50,731 bases of DNA from Mesotaenium endlicherianum (lineage: Eukaryota; Streptophyta; Zygnematophyceae; Zygnematales; Mesotaeniaceae). The notes under the pieces are model-generated. The model made no database searches. It saw nothing but the letters and a program-made list of their open reading frames with translations, and was not told where the DNA came from. The DNA is taken from positions 16,703 to 67,433 of the forward strand of contig WELA01007321.1 in the NCBI GenBank assembly GCA_009602735.1, written 5' to 3'. Numbering within the stretch: the first letter of the stretch is position 1; each line of letters begins with the position of its first letter. The translations under genes were made by a program, and so were the position numbers. Positions 42,182 to 50,731 of this stretch are shown here, one piece after another.

Positions 42182-43239
42182 TCATGGGCTGGTCCTGGAG
42201 AAAAGCAGGTTGACAGGGTCACTGAAGGAAAAGTACGAGAGCTTTTTGACTACTGACCTTGCCGCCTGGCCTCCATGCCTCGACAACATAGCAAAGGCCC
42301 TTTGACAAGCAGCCCCTGCGGCCGCACGCGGGCCTACTTGCCCCTCCCCGTTTGAAGCTTCAAAGTATAATATGTTACAAATGCCCATGCACTGAGGTTG
42401 CAAATCCAGCCCTGCAGTCACCGTCCTGAAGGGGTCACCTGCTTGGGCTCGGAGCGCATGACCTCCCCCTCCCCGCAAGCTGCGTGCCTGATATCCTGCC
42501 AGGCGTGCCGTCACTTCCTCCTCCCAATCACGTGCAAGCGCTGGCCTCCTCTTAGGCCTGCTTCTCGTTTCCTCCCCTGCATTGGACGTCACTAGGCCCC
42601 GTATGACAGCGCGTGGGTTCAGCAGTGCTGCGGCCCATTTGGGGAGAACTGGGTGGATGTTGGGGTCTACTGCTCCGTCCCTCAATTCCAGCACAGGCAC
42701 GACGGTATCATACGACAAGCACGCCTTGGTACCTCCCGTGATGGCATCCTCCTCAGCATCCCACGCGCAACTCTCTGCCCCCTTGCTGTTGTCGCTGCAG
42801 AGATAAGCTCGCTCGCCAGAGCCTTCCCGTTCTTTCCAGTGCTGACCCCGCAGACCCCCAGGCTCATCCTCCTCGGGTAACAACAGGCCAGGAGGCGCCC
42901 CCCCAGGAAACATAGGGGGAGGAGAAACGAGGGGGCAGGCATCTCGCATTTCATCAAGGGCGGAGTCCGACTGAAACCGAAGGTACACCTGCTCGTGCTC
43001 TTGGAGAGAGTATTTCATGCCCGTGCTGCTTGTTTCCTGCCGCTGATAAAGAAGTTTCTCTGCTGCGCCGATGCTATCGGCTGAGACCTTGCTCTCGTGC
43101 TGTTGCCCGGCTCCCCGGTACACGAATGTGAGCATGCTTGCGCCCCTCTTGGCCCCTGATGGGAGCCCCCCACTGAAAGAGATGTACAGTGCGGAAGTGC
43201 ACAGGCGGGCTCCCAGCCCGAGGGCAATGGCCAAGGAGC
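42182..43239 (-). CDS. Terminal exon of an unidentified protein, minus strand
   Basis: An uninterrupted minus-strand frame of about 352 codons. It has no suitable ATG at its 5' end but a strong acceptor (tttgtctccctgcag, boundary at 43240), so it is best read as a last exon. It starts SLAIALGLGARLCTSALYI, which is hydrophobic and could be a membrane segment. SGAKRGASMLTFVYRG and SLQEHEQVYLRFQSDSALDE follow, then a low-complexity Pro/Gly/Glu-rich middle, ending LLFSRTSP. Third-position GC is high, as in the RopGEF exons. I do not recognise a family, and upstream exons (beyond 43240 on the minus strand) were not found. A chance GC-rich open frame is not excluded. Confidence 0.45.
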
Positions 43240-45711
43240 CTGCAGGGAGACAAAGATGCGACCTTTAGAGCCCCGGTGTCAAGCCCTGGGGAAAAATTAA
43301 AATTCAGCATGGACAGGAAGCTCGGGAAAGTAAGCCACGCGGAATGCCTTTATGTTGTACATTGCAGCTTCATTGCGTTTAACCCCTTATCTCACAGTCA
43401 CCGGCCTAGAGTGATCGAGCTACTTTCTCCCTTATCATGTTCCCGCCATGTCCTCCACCTCTATTATTACAATTCAAGAAGAACGTTTTTCTCTCCAGGA
43501 CAAAATGGGACTACATTCCCTTTCATTTCAATTGAGCGAACCGCGCAGCAAACAAGACAGGGAGAAGAATGTAAACGGTTTAGACAAAGAGTACGGTATG
43601 CTAAGGCCTAGCACACGCAAGAGCCTGGCTCTCACGGAGTACAGGTTTTATTCTTAGGAATGTATGCAATGGTTATCATACCCGCCACCATTGCGGAGAA
43701 AGCTACTGTTGCAACTTCGTCGGCCTTCAACTCCATGTCCCAGAAGGTCCAGGCTATATTTACAGCACTAAATACTTCAGAAGCCATGTATGACATGTTA
43801 TGAGCCTTGTAAATTTAATCTGATCAACCTGAGGTTGAAACCAGTCGCCCCTCAAATCAAGTGGGCCACGTGCACCTACATTCGTTACTTATCAGCACTG
43901 CCTGAGAAGCTGAAGCATTCGCGAAGATGCACAATAACCGCGGTCGTGAAGGTGCTCTCTAGATTAAGAAAGCTCAGCAAAACAGTGAGAGCGTGCAGCC
44001 GTCAGTTTACTACGATCATGCTCTTCCTTGCTATCGTATAATTCCCCACTCATGAGCACACTTCGCAGTTATCCTTGTATCGTTTATGGCTCGGTGAGGC
44101 GAAGTGCACCTTATTGGTATTTGACACCATCACAGCTGATCATGAGCTATCCTGCGAGAAAGTTCATTCGTACTCCACTGACACAAACTGGGCATCTTTC
44201 GGTCTGATGCAGTCTGATGCGTAGGATGCGTGTGGACGTGAAGTTGCGGCAAGCGCATTTGATCGGTGCGCCCTGGTGCTGCCCTGGTGTGCCCTGGTGT
44301 GCCCTGGTGCACCCATATGAGCCCCTTCCAAAAATTATTTCTGACTCTGCCAATCATAGTTCGTTACTCGGTTGACCTGGCACCACGTCCGGATGCTGGG
44401 CCGTCGCGTCGTCACACCCTACTACACGTCATACTTTAAAAAGTCAGGCCCATCGATTGGATGTGATGCAGTGTGTTGCCGAGCAATGCGGAGTGATGCC
44501 TGCTTGTGCCTGCTAAATTTGGTCAGCTCGCAATTGCCTGGTCTTGCCCATTTATCGTTGATGCACACTGCCAATATACCAGTATAAATTGATGCCATGG
44601 ACTGCCATGGACAAACAAAGATAGCTGTCGCGCAAAGATCATCATTAAATTGAACTCAAGTTGCAACTCGTGCGAAGAGGGCAGCGGAAGGCGACTGAAT
44701 CTCGCAAAAGTTAGCAAAATTTCAATTCGATCCCTTGGAAAACATGGTGAAGCGTTTAAGTTCAGAGCTTTCCTTGATGCCGCTTATTAAACAGCTGCAG
44801 TGGTCCATTATTTTTAGGAGCCCACTGCCCACAATGCCATAATGTTTGAATCTTTGTGCAACAAAAAAAAACTTTCAAGACCCAAATTTGTTAAACTTGA
44901 ATATCCAACCCCTTACACTATCCAAACTTTTGAATAAGTTTCAACATGTGGAGCTTCTGAGTTGGGGTAAGTATGCGCGGACAAAAGACTTTTGATTGTA
45001 GTATGTGAGAAGCGATAGCTGTGCTGAGACTTATGTGGGATACTAATACAAAAGTAAGAGGGTGGCTTGTGTACAAACCACAACTTCAAATATTAGTTAA
45101 GAGTTTGTGGGTCGATATTTATTTATCCACGCAAATTAGTCAATTGCAATAAAGCGCGATGCAGAAATTACTTGACACTGTTCAAGTTGTTTTAAACCTA
45201 CTCATAATATCTCATGTTTGCGTCAAGCTTGTTAGATTTTGGCGGACTTAAAACTTTCATCAAGTCGTGAGAACCTGATATATTGTGTGACCTGAAATTT
45301 CAGTATGATAGAACTTTCAATAATTTGTTTGTGCCATGAACAGTCAAGCTGCGACACACTGTGTTCGCTTGAGCCACCCATGTTTCAAGTTTAGCCGCTC
45401 TATCAAGTGAGCGGCTAGGACTGTCTAAAACGCTTGATGGTAGGTTTCAGACTACGTGAGCTTGATAATATAGAAATTGCCTTTGTCATGTTCAAACTGT
45501 GTCATGTTGCTATTATGTTCGTCATAAACATACCTAGAGGATATTGAACAATTTTTGATAAATTGCATAACTTGAAAATTCCTCTTTTCTTTTGCGCATA
45601 AATTTCTGCCCTAACCCTAAATGAAGTTCCCCCCATAATATTTACGGCGAGACAAAGAGTGCACCATGGCGCTTAGTATGTAGGAGGTCAAAACAGTATT
45701 GATTAATAGAT
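43240..45711. other. No recognisable gene
   Basis: Short frames only. Upstream exons of the minus-strand gene at 42182-43239 might lie here, but none could be supported. From about 44700 the sequence is AT-rich and featureless apart from a short ccctaaccctaaa at about 45611. Confidence 0.45.
44270..44310. repeat. 10-bp minisatellite, four units
   Basis: Four tandem copies of GCCCTGGTGT/C. Confidence 0.85.
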
Positions 45712-46120
45712 CACATGCAGCCCAAATGCCCTTTTTTTTGGACACTTCGGTACTTTTTAGCGCCATTTGCGGCGGTTTTGTCGGAACTGAAATGTGAAAT
45801 CCTGATAAACAACCCATATATGTAGACCTCACTAAAATTTCTGACCAGCTGACATATTTTCCATAAGATATTGCACTTTTAGTGAAAGTGAAGAATTTGT
45901 CTACAAAAGTGGAAATTCTTACTTTCTCTTATTCTTGCTGCTTCACACAAATGACCATCAGTTGTCCAAGACTTTCCTTATTGATTCCATTTTTTAAGGG
46001 GCTACAAAGAACCCTCATAAGTAGCCTGAAAATAAAAAATAGCTCAATTTTCATATAATCTCTTCAAGTTATGGGCCTCCAAAGTGTGCCATGTGACAAT
46101 TTTCACACATGTGAAGAGTG
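45712..46120 (+). repeat. Noncoding repeat unit R1
   Basis: About 410 bp sharing an ordered set of motifs with 47425-47843: CACATGCAGCCCAAATG at the start, GCGCCATTTGCGGCGGTTTTG, TTCTTGCTGCTTCA then CAAATGACCA, and a closing CCAAAGTGTGCC block followed by ACATGTGAA. It is AT-rich and has no reading frame. Confidence 0.75.
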
Positions 46121-46249
46121 TCTTATGTAAGCAGCCTGATGATGCAAAAACAGCTACAAGCCGTGTTAGGAGCATGGGATGCTTATGAAGTGTGCTTGGC
46201 TGCCCACATGGAGCCAATCTCTGCACTAGACACGGGCGGCGAGAGATAA

Positions 46250-47354
46250 GCAAAAGCTTCTCTTGTGGAGGCCCTTGCTGAAGACTTTGAGGACAAGTTT
46301 GTAGTAGCTTGTAATGAATTAGTATATTGGTTGATATAATATTCATTTAAATATAATAGTTAAATAAGTTCAGCCTGCTGAATTGTAGTCAATATTCAGT
46401 CTGCTGGACTTCATGAAAATAGCAGTTTAATGACTCAGCCGGAAGCAGCAGCCCGAAGTCAACTTAAGTCAGCTTGCTGACACATTCTTTGACAGCCAGC
46501 TGACTTCCGTACTCGGTAGCAGCGAACTGCCTCGATTTGCATCTAGGTGTGGTGTGCTAGATGAATGGCCAAATTACATTCTTAGGATGGATGGCGATTC
46601 GGGATGATGAAAAATGGCGGTGGATTTGGTTAACCGAGGTCCTACCAACGTGGTTAACTCCCGGGTAGGTGGTGCCATCGCACTTGCCGTTGAACAGTAA
46701 ACTCATTCCATATACATAGGCTAGACATTGCTCTCGAGTTCGGCATTCGAAAACGAGGCCATTTCTCTTGTACAGCTTACTGAGAGATATCTGGATCCAA
46801 GGGGATAAGCCATTGATATGCACTGTCTTCTAGCCTTGCTTATGTATGAGTAAACTGATTGCATTATTGGAGCTAGTTTACTTGCATTTGACTTACGAGT
46901 ATTGCGCACTGCTAGTATGTTGTCCTTTGCTGTTTAATCAATTAACAGATAATACCATCAAGATTACTTGCTGATATAAAAATCTTAATTAATTGTTAAT
47001 TGCCTATTTGGTAAGTCGATTCATTTCATAGCTTACGCAGCAGACCACATTACTGAGTACATGTACATATTGAAGTGTCACATAAGGGATATGATCAGGA
47101 GACATGGGGACCTAGATCAATTCAACAGAGTAGGTATAGAGGCAGTGCATCAATGGAGGAAATCAGCCAAGACCAATAAGAGGAAGGTGATGGTGGATGC
47201 TACAGGACAAGTGTATAGCAAAGGGAAAATAGGCCAGACAATACATCAAGAAAGTGGGAAGAGAGCTCTATCTACCATCATAGAGCTACCATTGAGTAAA
47301 AATGAAAGACAAAGAGGAAGAAGGGGGTGTTCAAGCGACGACAGCTGCCACTAG
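46250..47354 (+). pseudogene. Transposase-like fragment split by a solo LTR
   Basis: The left piece 46250-46309 (AKASLVEALAEDFEDKFVVA) and the right piece 47034-47354 (YAADHITEYMYILKCHIRDM, then RRHGDLDQFNRVGIEAVHQW, then a basic Lys/Arg tail) join in frame when the solo LTR and one TSD copy are discounted. The left piece is preceded by TAA (46247). The GDLxQFNxxGIEAVHQ segment loosely resembles the C-terminal part of transposases of large DNA transposons (KDZ-type) in algae and fungi. That assignment is tentative. It lies between repeat units R1 and R2, which may be part of the same transposon. Confidence 0.45.
46310..47028 (+). mobile_element. Solo LTR of family A
   Basis: 719 bp, TGTAATGAATTAG to GATTCATTTCA, with a perfect TAGCT duplication (46305-46309 and 47029-47033). 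It fixes the family A LTR boundaries. Confidence 0.96.
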
Positions 47355-47424
47355 TTGTAATAAGACTTGATCCAACAGACATAGAAGAAGCAGCTGATGA
47401 AATATAGTAGCTAGAATACATTCT

Positions 47425-47843
47425 CACATGCAGCCCAAATGGCCATTTTTTGAACACGTAGGTACTTTTTTGCGCCATTTGCGGCGGTTTTGTCGGAATG
47501 GCACGAATATTGATATACTAGTAGATAAGCTTTACATACAAGTTTTCACAAAATTTCAGACATATTTTTCATGTTCTTTCTGAGTTATTACAATTTTAAT
47601 ATAATTGAGGAATTTGTCGACGAAAGTGGAAATTCTCATAATCTGTCATTCTTGCTGCTTCATACAAATGACCACCAATTGTACAAATAGGATCTAATTG
47701 ACTCCAAATTTTAAGAGAGTGATAAGAACTCTCATAGAAAACAAAGAAACAGAAAATATTTGGAAATTTTATAAAGTCTTCTAATGTTACTGGCTTCCAA
47801 AGTGTGCCAGACGGCGCTCTTCATACATGTGAAAAGTGGCAAT
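47425..47843 (+). repeat. Noncoding repeat unit R2
   Basis: Diverged copy of R1 in the same orientation. The first 80 bases are nearly identical (CACATGCAGCCCAAATGG, then GCGCCATTTGCGGCGGTTTTG), the middle is diverged, and the closing block CCAAAGTGTGCCAGACGG then ACATGTGAAAAGTGG is clear. Confidence 0.75.
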
Positions 47844-47898
47844 CCGTACAATGTGGAAAACTTGAAGTACGAACATGAAAACTGTTCTATTGGCTTTT

Positions 47899-48207
47899 GC
47901 ATGCCCCCATAGTGCTACTGGTTAGGTTTCATATATGTCAAACTATTGAGACCCAAGGCTACTTCCAAAAGCACAAATCTGCAAAAGTAAGCGATAATCG
48001 ATATTATCTCACATCATGCATTATGTTTTCACTTCATACAAAATGGCCATCTTTTGTACTACAGATGGATTCACTCCAAATTTTGAGGAAGCATTGAGGA
48101 CCCATTTGGATAACTATAGAAGCCAAAAGAAAACAAATTGCATTAAATACACTAGGTTGTGGGTCTCCAAAGTGTGACATGTGGCGATTCTTGCACATGT
48201 GAAGCAG
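47899..48207 (+). repeat. Noncoding repeat unit R3 (most diverged)
   Basis: Shares CTTCATACAAAATGGCCATC, ATTCACTCCAAATTTTGAGG and the closing CTCCAAAGTGTGACATGTGG then CACATGTGAAGCAGG with R1 and R2. The family D LTR begins 7 bases after its end. Confidence 0.6.
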
Positions 48208-48214
48208 GCCAGTC

Positions 48215-48959
48215 CTGTAAGGTCATAGGTTTATAAAGTGCATTTCTGAGTTTCATGAAAGTATGTTTTGATTGTATAGTAGTATAGGGTGCATTTTTGT
48301 GGTCATTTTGATATAAATTTCATCGAATTTGGTCAAGTATTGAGAGAGTTATGGATTTTTGAAGTTTAATTAGCTTTGAGGTCGGTTGACGACTGTCCTT
48401 AATTCGCGGTGAGCGCGACCGTCGGATTGACCGACAACGTCGGGCGATCTGGCCTGTTAGAATGAACTCGAACCTTCACATAAGTTCGGCTGACGCGGAG
48501 TGCCGACTAGGTCAATTTACCTAGAAGTTTCGATTTAGTCTCGCGCGTCTAAGACAGAATATTCTAGTAATGTCGATGCATGTATGTGGACGTCAATTCG
48601 GCCCGACACGTCAGATTAGACTGATCTGGCTTACTCACGAATATTCTGGAAGGGACAATTTGACGAACACTTAGGAAAATCCGTAGCTTCCTCCTAGAGA
48701 GGAGCACTTAGGCAAAAAATTATAAATAGGCATATCTTCTTTGTTTCTTATCAGTTTTCACTTCTGTATATTTCTACGGGTTTGTAATGACAAGACCTTT
48801 CATCCTAGTTCCTTTGTGAGCAGTTTCTTGCTACTCAAAATGTCAAATAATTTTCCTAAGCTTTGTTAGTGATATGCCGCTGCACTCTCTAGTATGATTG
48901 CAACTAGTTCCTTTCCTCGTGAGTCACTACGCTTCCACTAGGGCACTCTGCCCCTTTCA
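48215..48959 (+). repeat. 5' LTR of family D
   Basis: 745 bp from TGTAAGGTCATAGG to CCCCTTTCA, about 95% identical to the solo LTR at 30494-31237. Confidence 0.95.
48721..48728 (+). promoter_or_regulatory. TATA box in the family D LTR
   Basis: TATAAATA, conserved in the solo LTR copy at 30999-31006. It should set the start of the element transcript (R region) about 30 bases downstream. Confidence 0.6.
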
Positions 48960-48961
48960 TC

Positions 48962-48973
48962 TGGTATCGGAGC
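48962..48973 (+). other. Primer binding site of family D
   Basis: TGGTATCGGAGC two bases after the LTR, identical to that of family A. Confidence 0.88.
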
Positions 48974-48997
48974 TGGGCTAGTTTGCATATTATATTA

Positions 48998-50024
48998 TGG
49001 AGTCGCAGCGGCAGCTGGAGGAGGTGAACATGTCGAACATGTTGAGCGCGCGGGGCAGCAGGCAGCACCAACGATAACCAGAGAGCAACAAGAGATGCAG
49101 GCGATGCTAAGGCAAATGGCAAATGCAATTGGAGAAGAAGTCTACACCCAATTTCAACAAAATATGCGCGCGGAGGTGAAGAGAATGGTGCAAGTTGTTG
49201 TTGGAAACGTCGCTTCGACGAGTTCGGCACCTGCACCCATTGTACCACCAATTCATGTTAACCCAGTGGTGCAACCAGTTATTCCACCCGCATCGGGAGT
49301 GCGTGCGCCTAAGCCTGAAGTTTATATTGGAGAGCGTGGATCGCCGCTTGTTCATCAGTGGATTTTTAAAGTGAAGAAGTTTATGGAGTATTCTGCGCTC
49401 ACGCTCGACAGGCAAGTCGCCTTTGTCATAACTTTGCTGCAGAAGAGTGTTGGAGCTTGGTATGAACGAGAAGAGTAGCTGGCTCGAGTTCCTGCTACTA
49501 TTGATCAGCTATTTGAAGGTTTGAAGAGCCATTTTTGACCTATTGCACCCGAGGCTACCGCTCGAGATCTATTGGTGCTCCTTTGTCAACGAGGAAGCGT
49601 TCAGGAGTATATATCACGTTTCAACGAGCTGATGCTTCCATGTCCATCCATGCACGAGTCGGAGATAATGGACAAGTTCAAGAGGGGACTCAAGCCAACT
49701 GTGGCCAAGGAAGTGGCGCTCAAGGACCCTACCAGTCTTGGAGAAATGATGGCATTGGCAACACGGGTCGACGTTGTGGAGTATAATCAGAGGCAGTGGG
49801 GCAGCCACAACTTTGGAGGATATCGACGCTCTGGATCTCAAGCGCCAAGCACGAGTGGACAAGGTCTAATACCTATGGAGTTGGGACTCGTGCAGTACCA
49901 GCGCAGGCAGCAGAAGTTCAAGCCGAGAGGACATTGCTATAATTGCGGCAAGCTTGGACATCTGGCTCGAGACTGTCATGTGAAGGCGAAGCAACCTCAA
50001 CAGCAGGAAAAAGGAGGACGCTAG
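48998..50024 (+). pseudogene. Gag of family D (frameshift and stops)
   Basis: Starts at ATG 48998 (MESQRQLEEVN). A frameshift near 49050 moves into the frame with REQQEMQAMLRQMANAIGEE. A Pro/Val-rich linker, KPEVYIGERGSPLVHQWIF and the gag domain follow (VQEYISRFNELMLPCP, KFKRGLKPTVAKEV), then one CCHC knuckle (CYNCGKLGHLARDC). In-frame TAG at 49476 and TGA at about 49537 interrupt it. Gag ends TAG at 50022-50024. Confidence 0.88.
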
Positions 50025-50296
50025 TAAGTCGTTCTGGGGTGTCTACTGGCGTGAAGACGAGAACTCACAAGGAGGTTATCCCCAGGAGCCTGCCGAGAAG
50101 CAAAAGACGAGATGTTGACAAGCCTATCATCGTGGAAGGAGTGGTCGACGGCAACAAGGCAAAGTGTATGGTCGACAGTGGCGCAAGTGCAAATTTTGTG
50201 CACAAGAAGCTGGTGAAAGAGTGGCAAATCCCTGTGCAGAAGAATTATGAGCCTAAGGAGGCAATTTTGGTGAATGGGCAGAGACTCAAGTGTGGT
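50025..50296 (+). pseudogene. Protease of family D (truncated by a family B LTR)
   Basis: The frame overlaps the end of gag at -1 and encodes KPIIVEGVVDGNKAKCMVDSG, with the canonical aspartic protease motif DSGASANFVHKKL, and ends VNGQRLKCG at the insertion. Confidence 0.85.
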
Positions 50297-50731
50297 TGTA
50301 GTGATTTGAGACATTATATATTAGTTTGCATATATTTTAATGTTTTCAAATATATTTGGAGTAGTATTGTTTGTTCAAGTGTGAATAGGTACTTTAGTGA
50401 CTTGGTTCATGTCCTTTGAGCCTTCTAAGGCATTTTCGAAGTTAGAGGAAAGACCTAGAAGAACTCTACGTGGCAAAAGTCAAATGTGCCATTTTTAGGT
50501 CAAAAGGACATGTGTACATTATTCTAGAAAGAGGTGGCAAGTTTTGGGATGTGTTGGGTGCCAACACATCAACATACACCTTCCTAGAAATTACTTATTT
50601 AGCAAGTATATAAACAAGAGCTAGAACATAGAAAGACATTCCAGAATCACTCTTGTACTTGCCAAAATCCAGAAATATATTAACTTTCAAGAAGCCATCT
50701 CTCTTTCAAGAAGCTACCACTTGTGTTCAAA
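50297..50731 (+). mobile_element. Family B LTR (truncated by the window end)
   Basis: Starts TGTAGTGATTTGAG and matches the solo LTR at 12487-12989 for its first 435 bases, with the TATATAAA box included. Whether it is a solo LTR or the 5' LTR of a complete B element cannot be seen. The left flank is gtggt. Confidence 0.93.

Larger units (their letters stand above)
48215..50731 (+). mobile_element. Ty3/gypsy-type retrotransposon, family D (5' part; runs off the window)
   Basis: 5' LTR, primer binding site, gag and protease in plus orientation. A family B LTR starting at 50297 interrupts the protease, and the rest lies beyond the window. In-frame stops in gag show the copy is dead. Confidence 0.88.

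Noticed and set aside
45609-45625. Plant telomere-like ccctaaccctaaa
   Set aside because: Only two units; too short for an interstitial telomere array.
50020-50030. A programmed -1 site at the family D gag/protease overlap
   Set aside because: The frames do overlap at -1, but the nearest A-rich stretch (GGAAAAAGG) is not a canonical heptamer, and only one damaged copy is available.
1-50731. CRISPR array, bacterial operon or phage module
   Set aside because: Introns, LTR elements and plant-type domains show eukaryotic nuclear DNA; no spaced short repeats or prokaryotic gene organisation were seen.

Overview
This looks like eukaryotic nuclear DNA from the green plant lineage (Streptophyta). 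It holds an intron-rich gene with a PRONE domain, the catalytic domain of plant-type RopGEFs, set in a dense nest of chromodomain Ty3/gypsy (chromovirus) retrotransposons. Stop codons in CHG/CG context in the retroelements fit plant-type cytosine methylation. A large-genome charophyte alga such as Chara is possible, but I cannot prove the species.

Layout. (1) 1-8.2 kb: exons of an unidentified minus-strand gene (346-515 and about 2866-3100) with a decayed partial copy of one exon beside it, a solo LTR of family E (5655-5958), and a GT microsatellite ending at 8202. (2) 8.2-31.9 kb: nested retrotransposons. Family A has three partial copies: A1 8203-15361 (+), A2 19234-26249 (+) and A3 26250-30428 (-). 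Family B has a 3' half on the minus strand (15362-19233) and a solo LTR inside A1. Family E is represented by an integrase tail, a PHD finger, a polypurine tract and a 3' LTR (30429-31947), interrupted by A3 and by a solo LTR of family D. (3) 32.8-41.0 kb: a nine-exon RopGEF gene on the plus strand, about 911 codons by my splice model, with every junction in phase. (4) 42.2-43.2 kb: a convergent minus-strand exon of an unidentified protein. (5) 45.7-48.2 kb: three diverged noncoding repeat units of roughly 300-420 bp around a transposase-like fragment that is split by a solo family A LTR. (6) 48.2 kb to the end: the 5' part of a family D element (LTR, primer binding site, gag, protease), broken by a family B LTR that runs off the window.

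All retroelement reading frames carry stops, frameshifts or deletions. Four solo LTRs have perfect 5-bp target duplications, and at two of them removing the LTR plus one duplication copy restores a reading frame. The most unusual signals are: a third ORF downstream of the family A chromodomain, preceded in two copies by a matching branch point and 3' splice site; a PHD finger fused to a retroelement integrase tail; a conserved UUUAAAA slippery site between gag and pro in family A; and a DGG rather than DSG/DTG protease active site in all three A copies.
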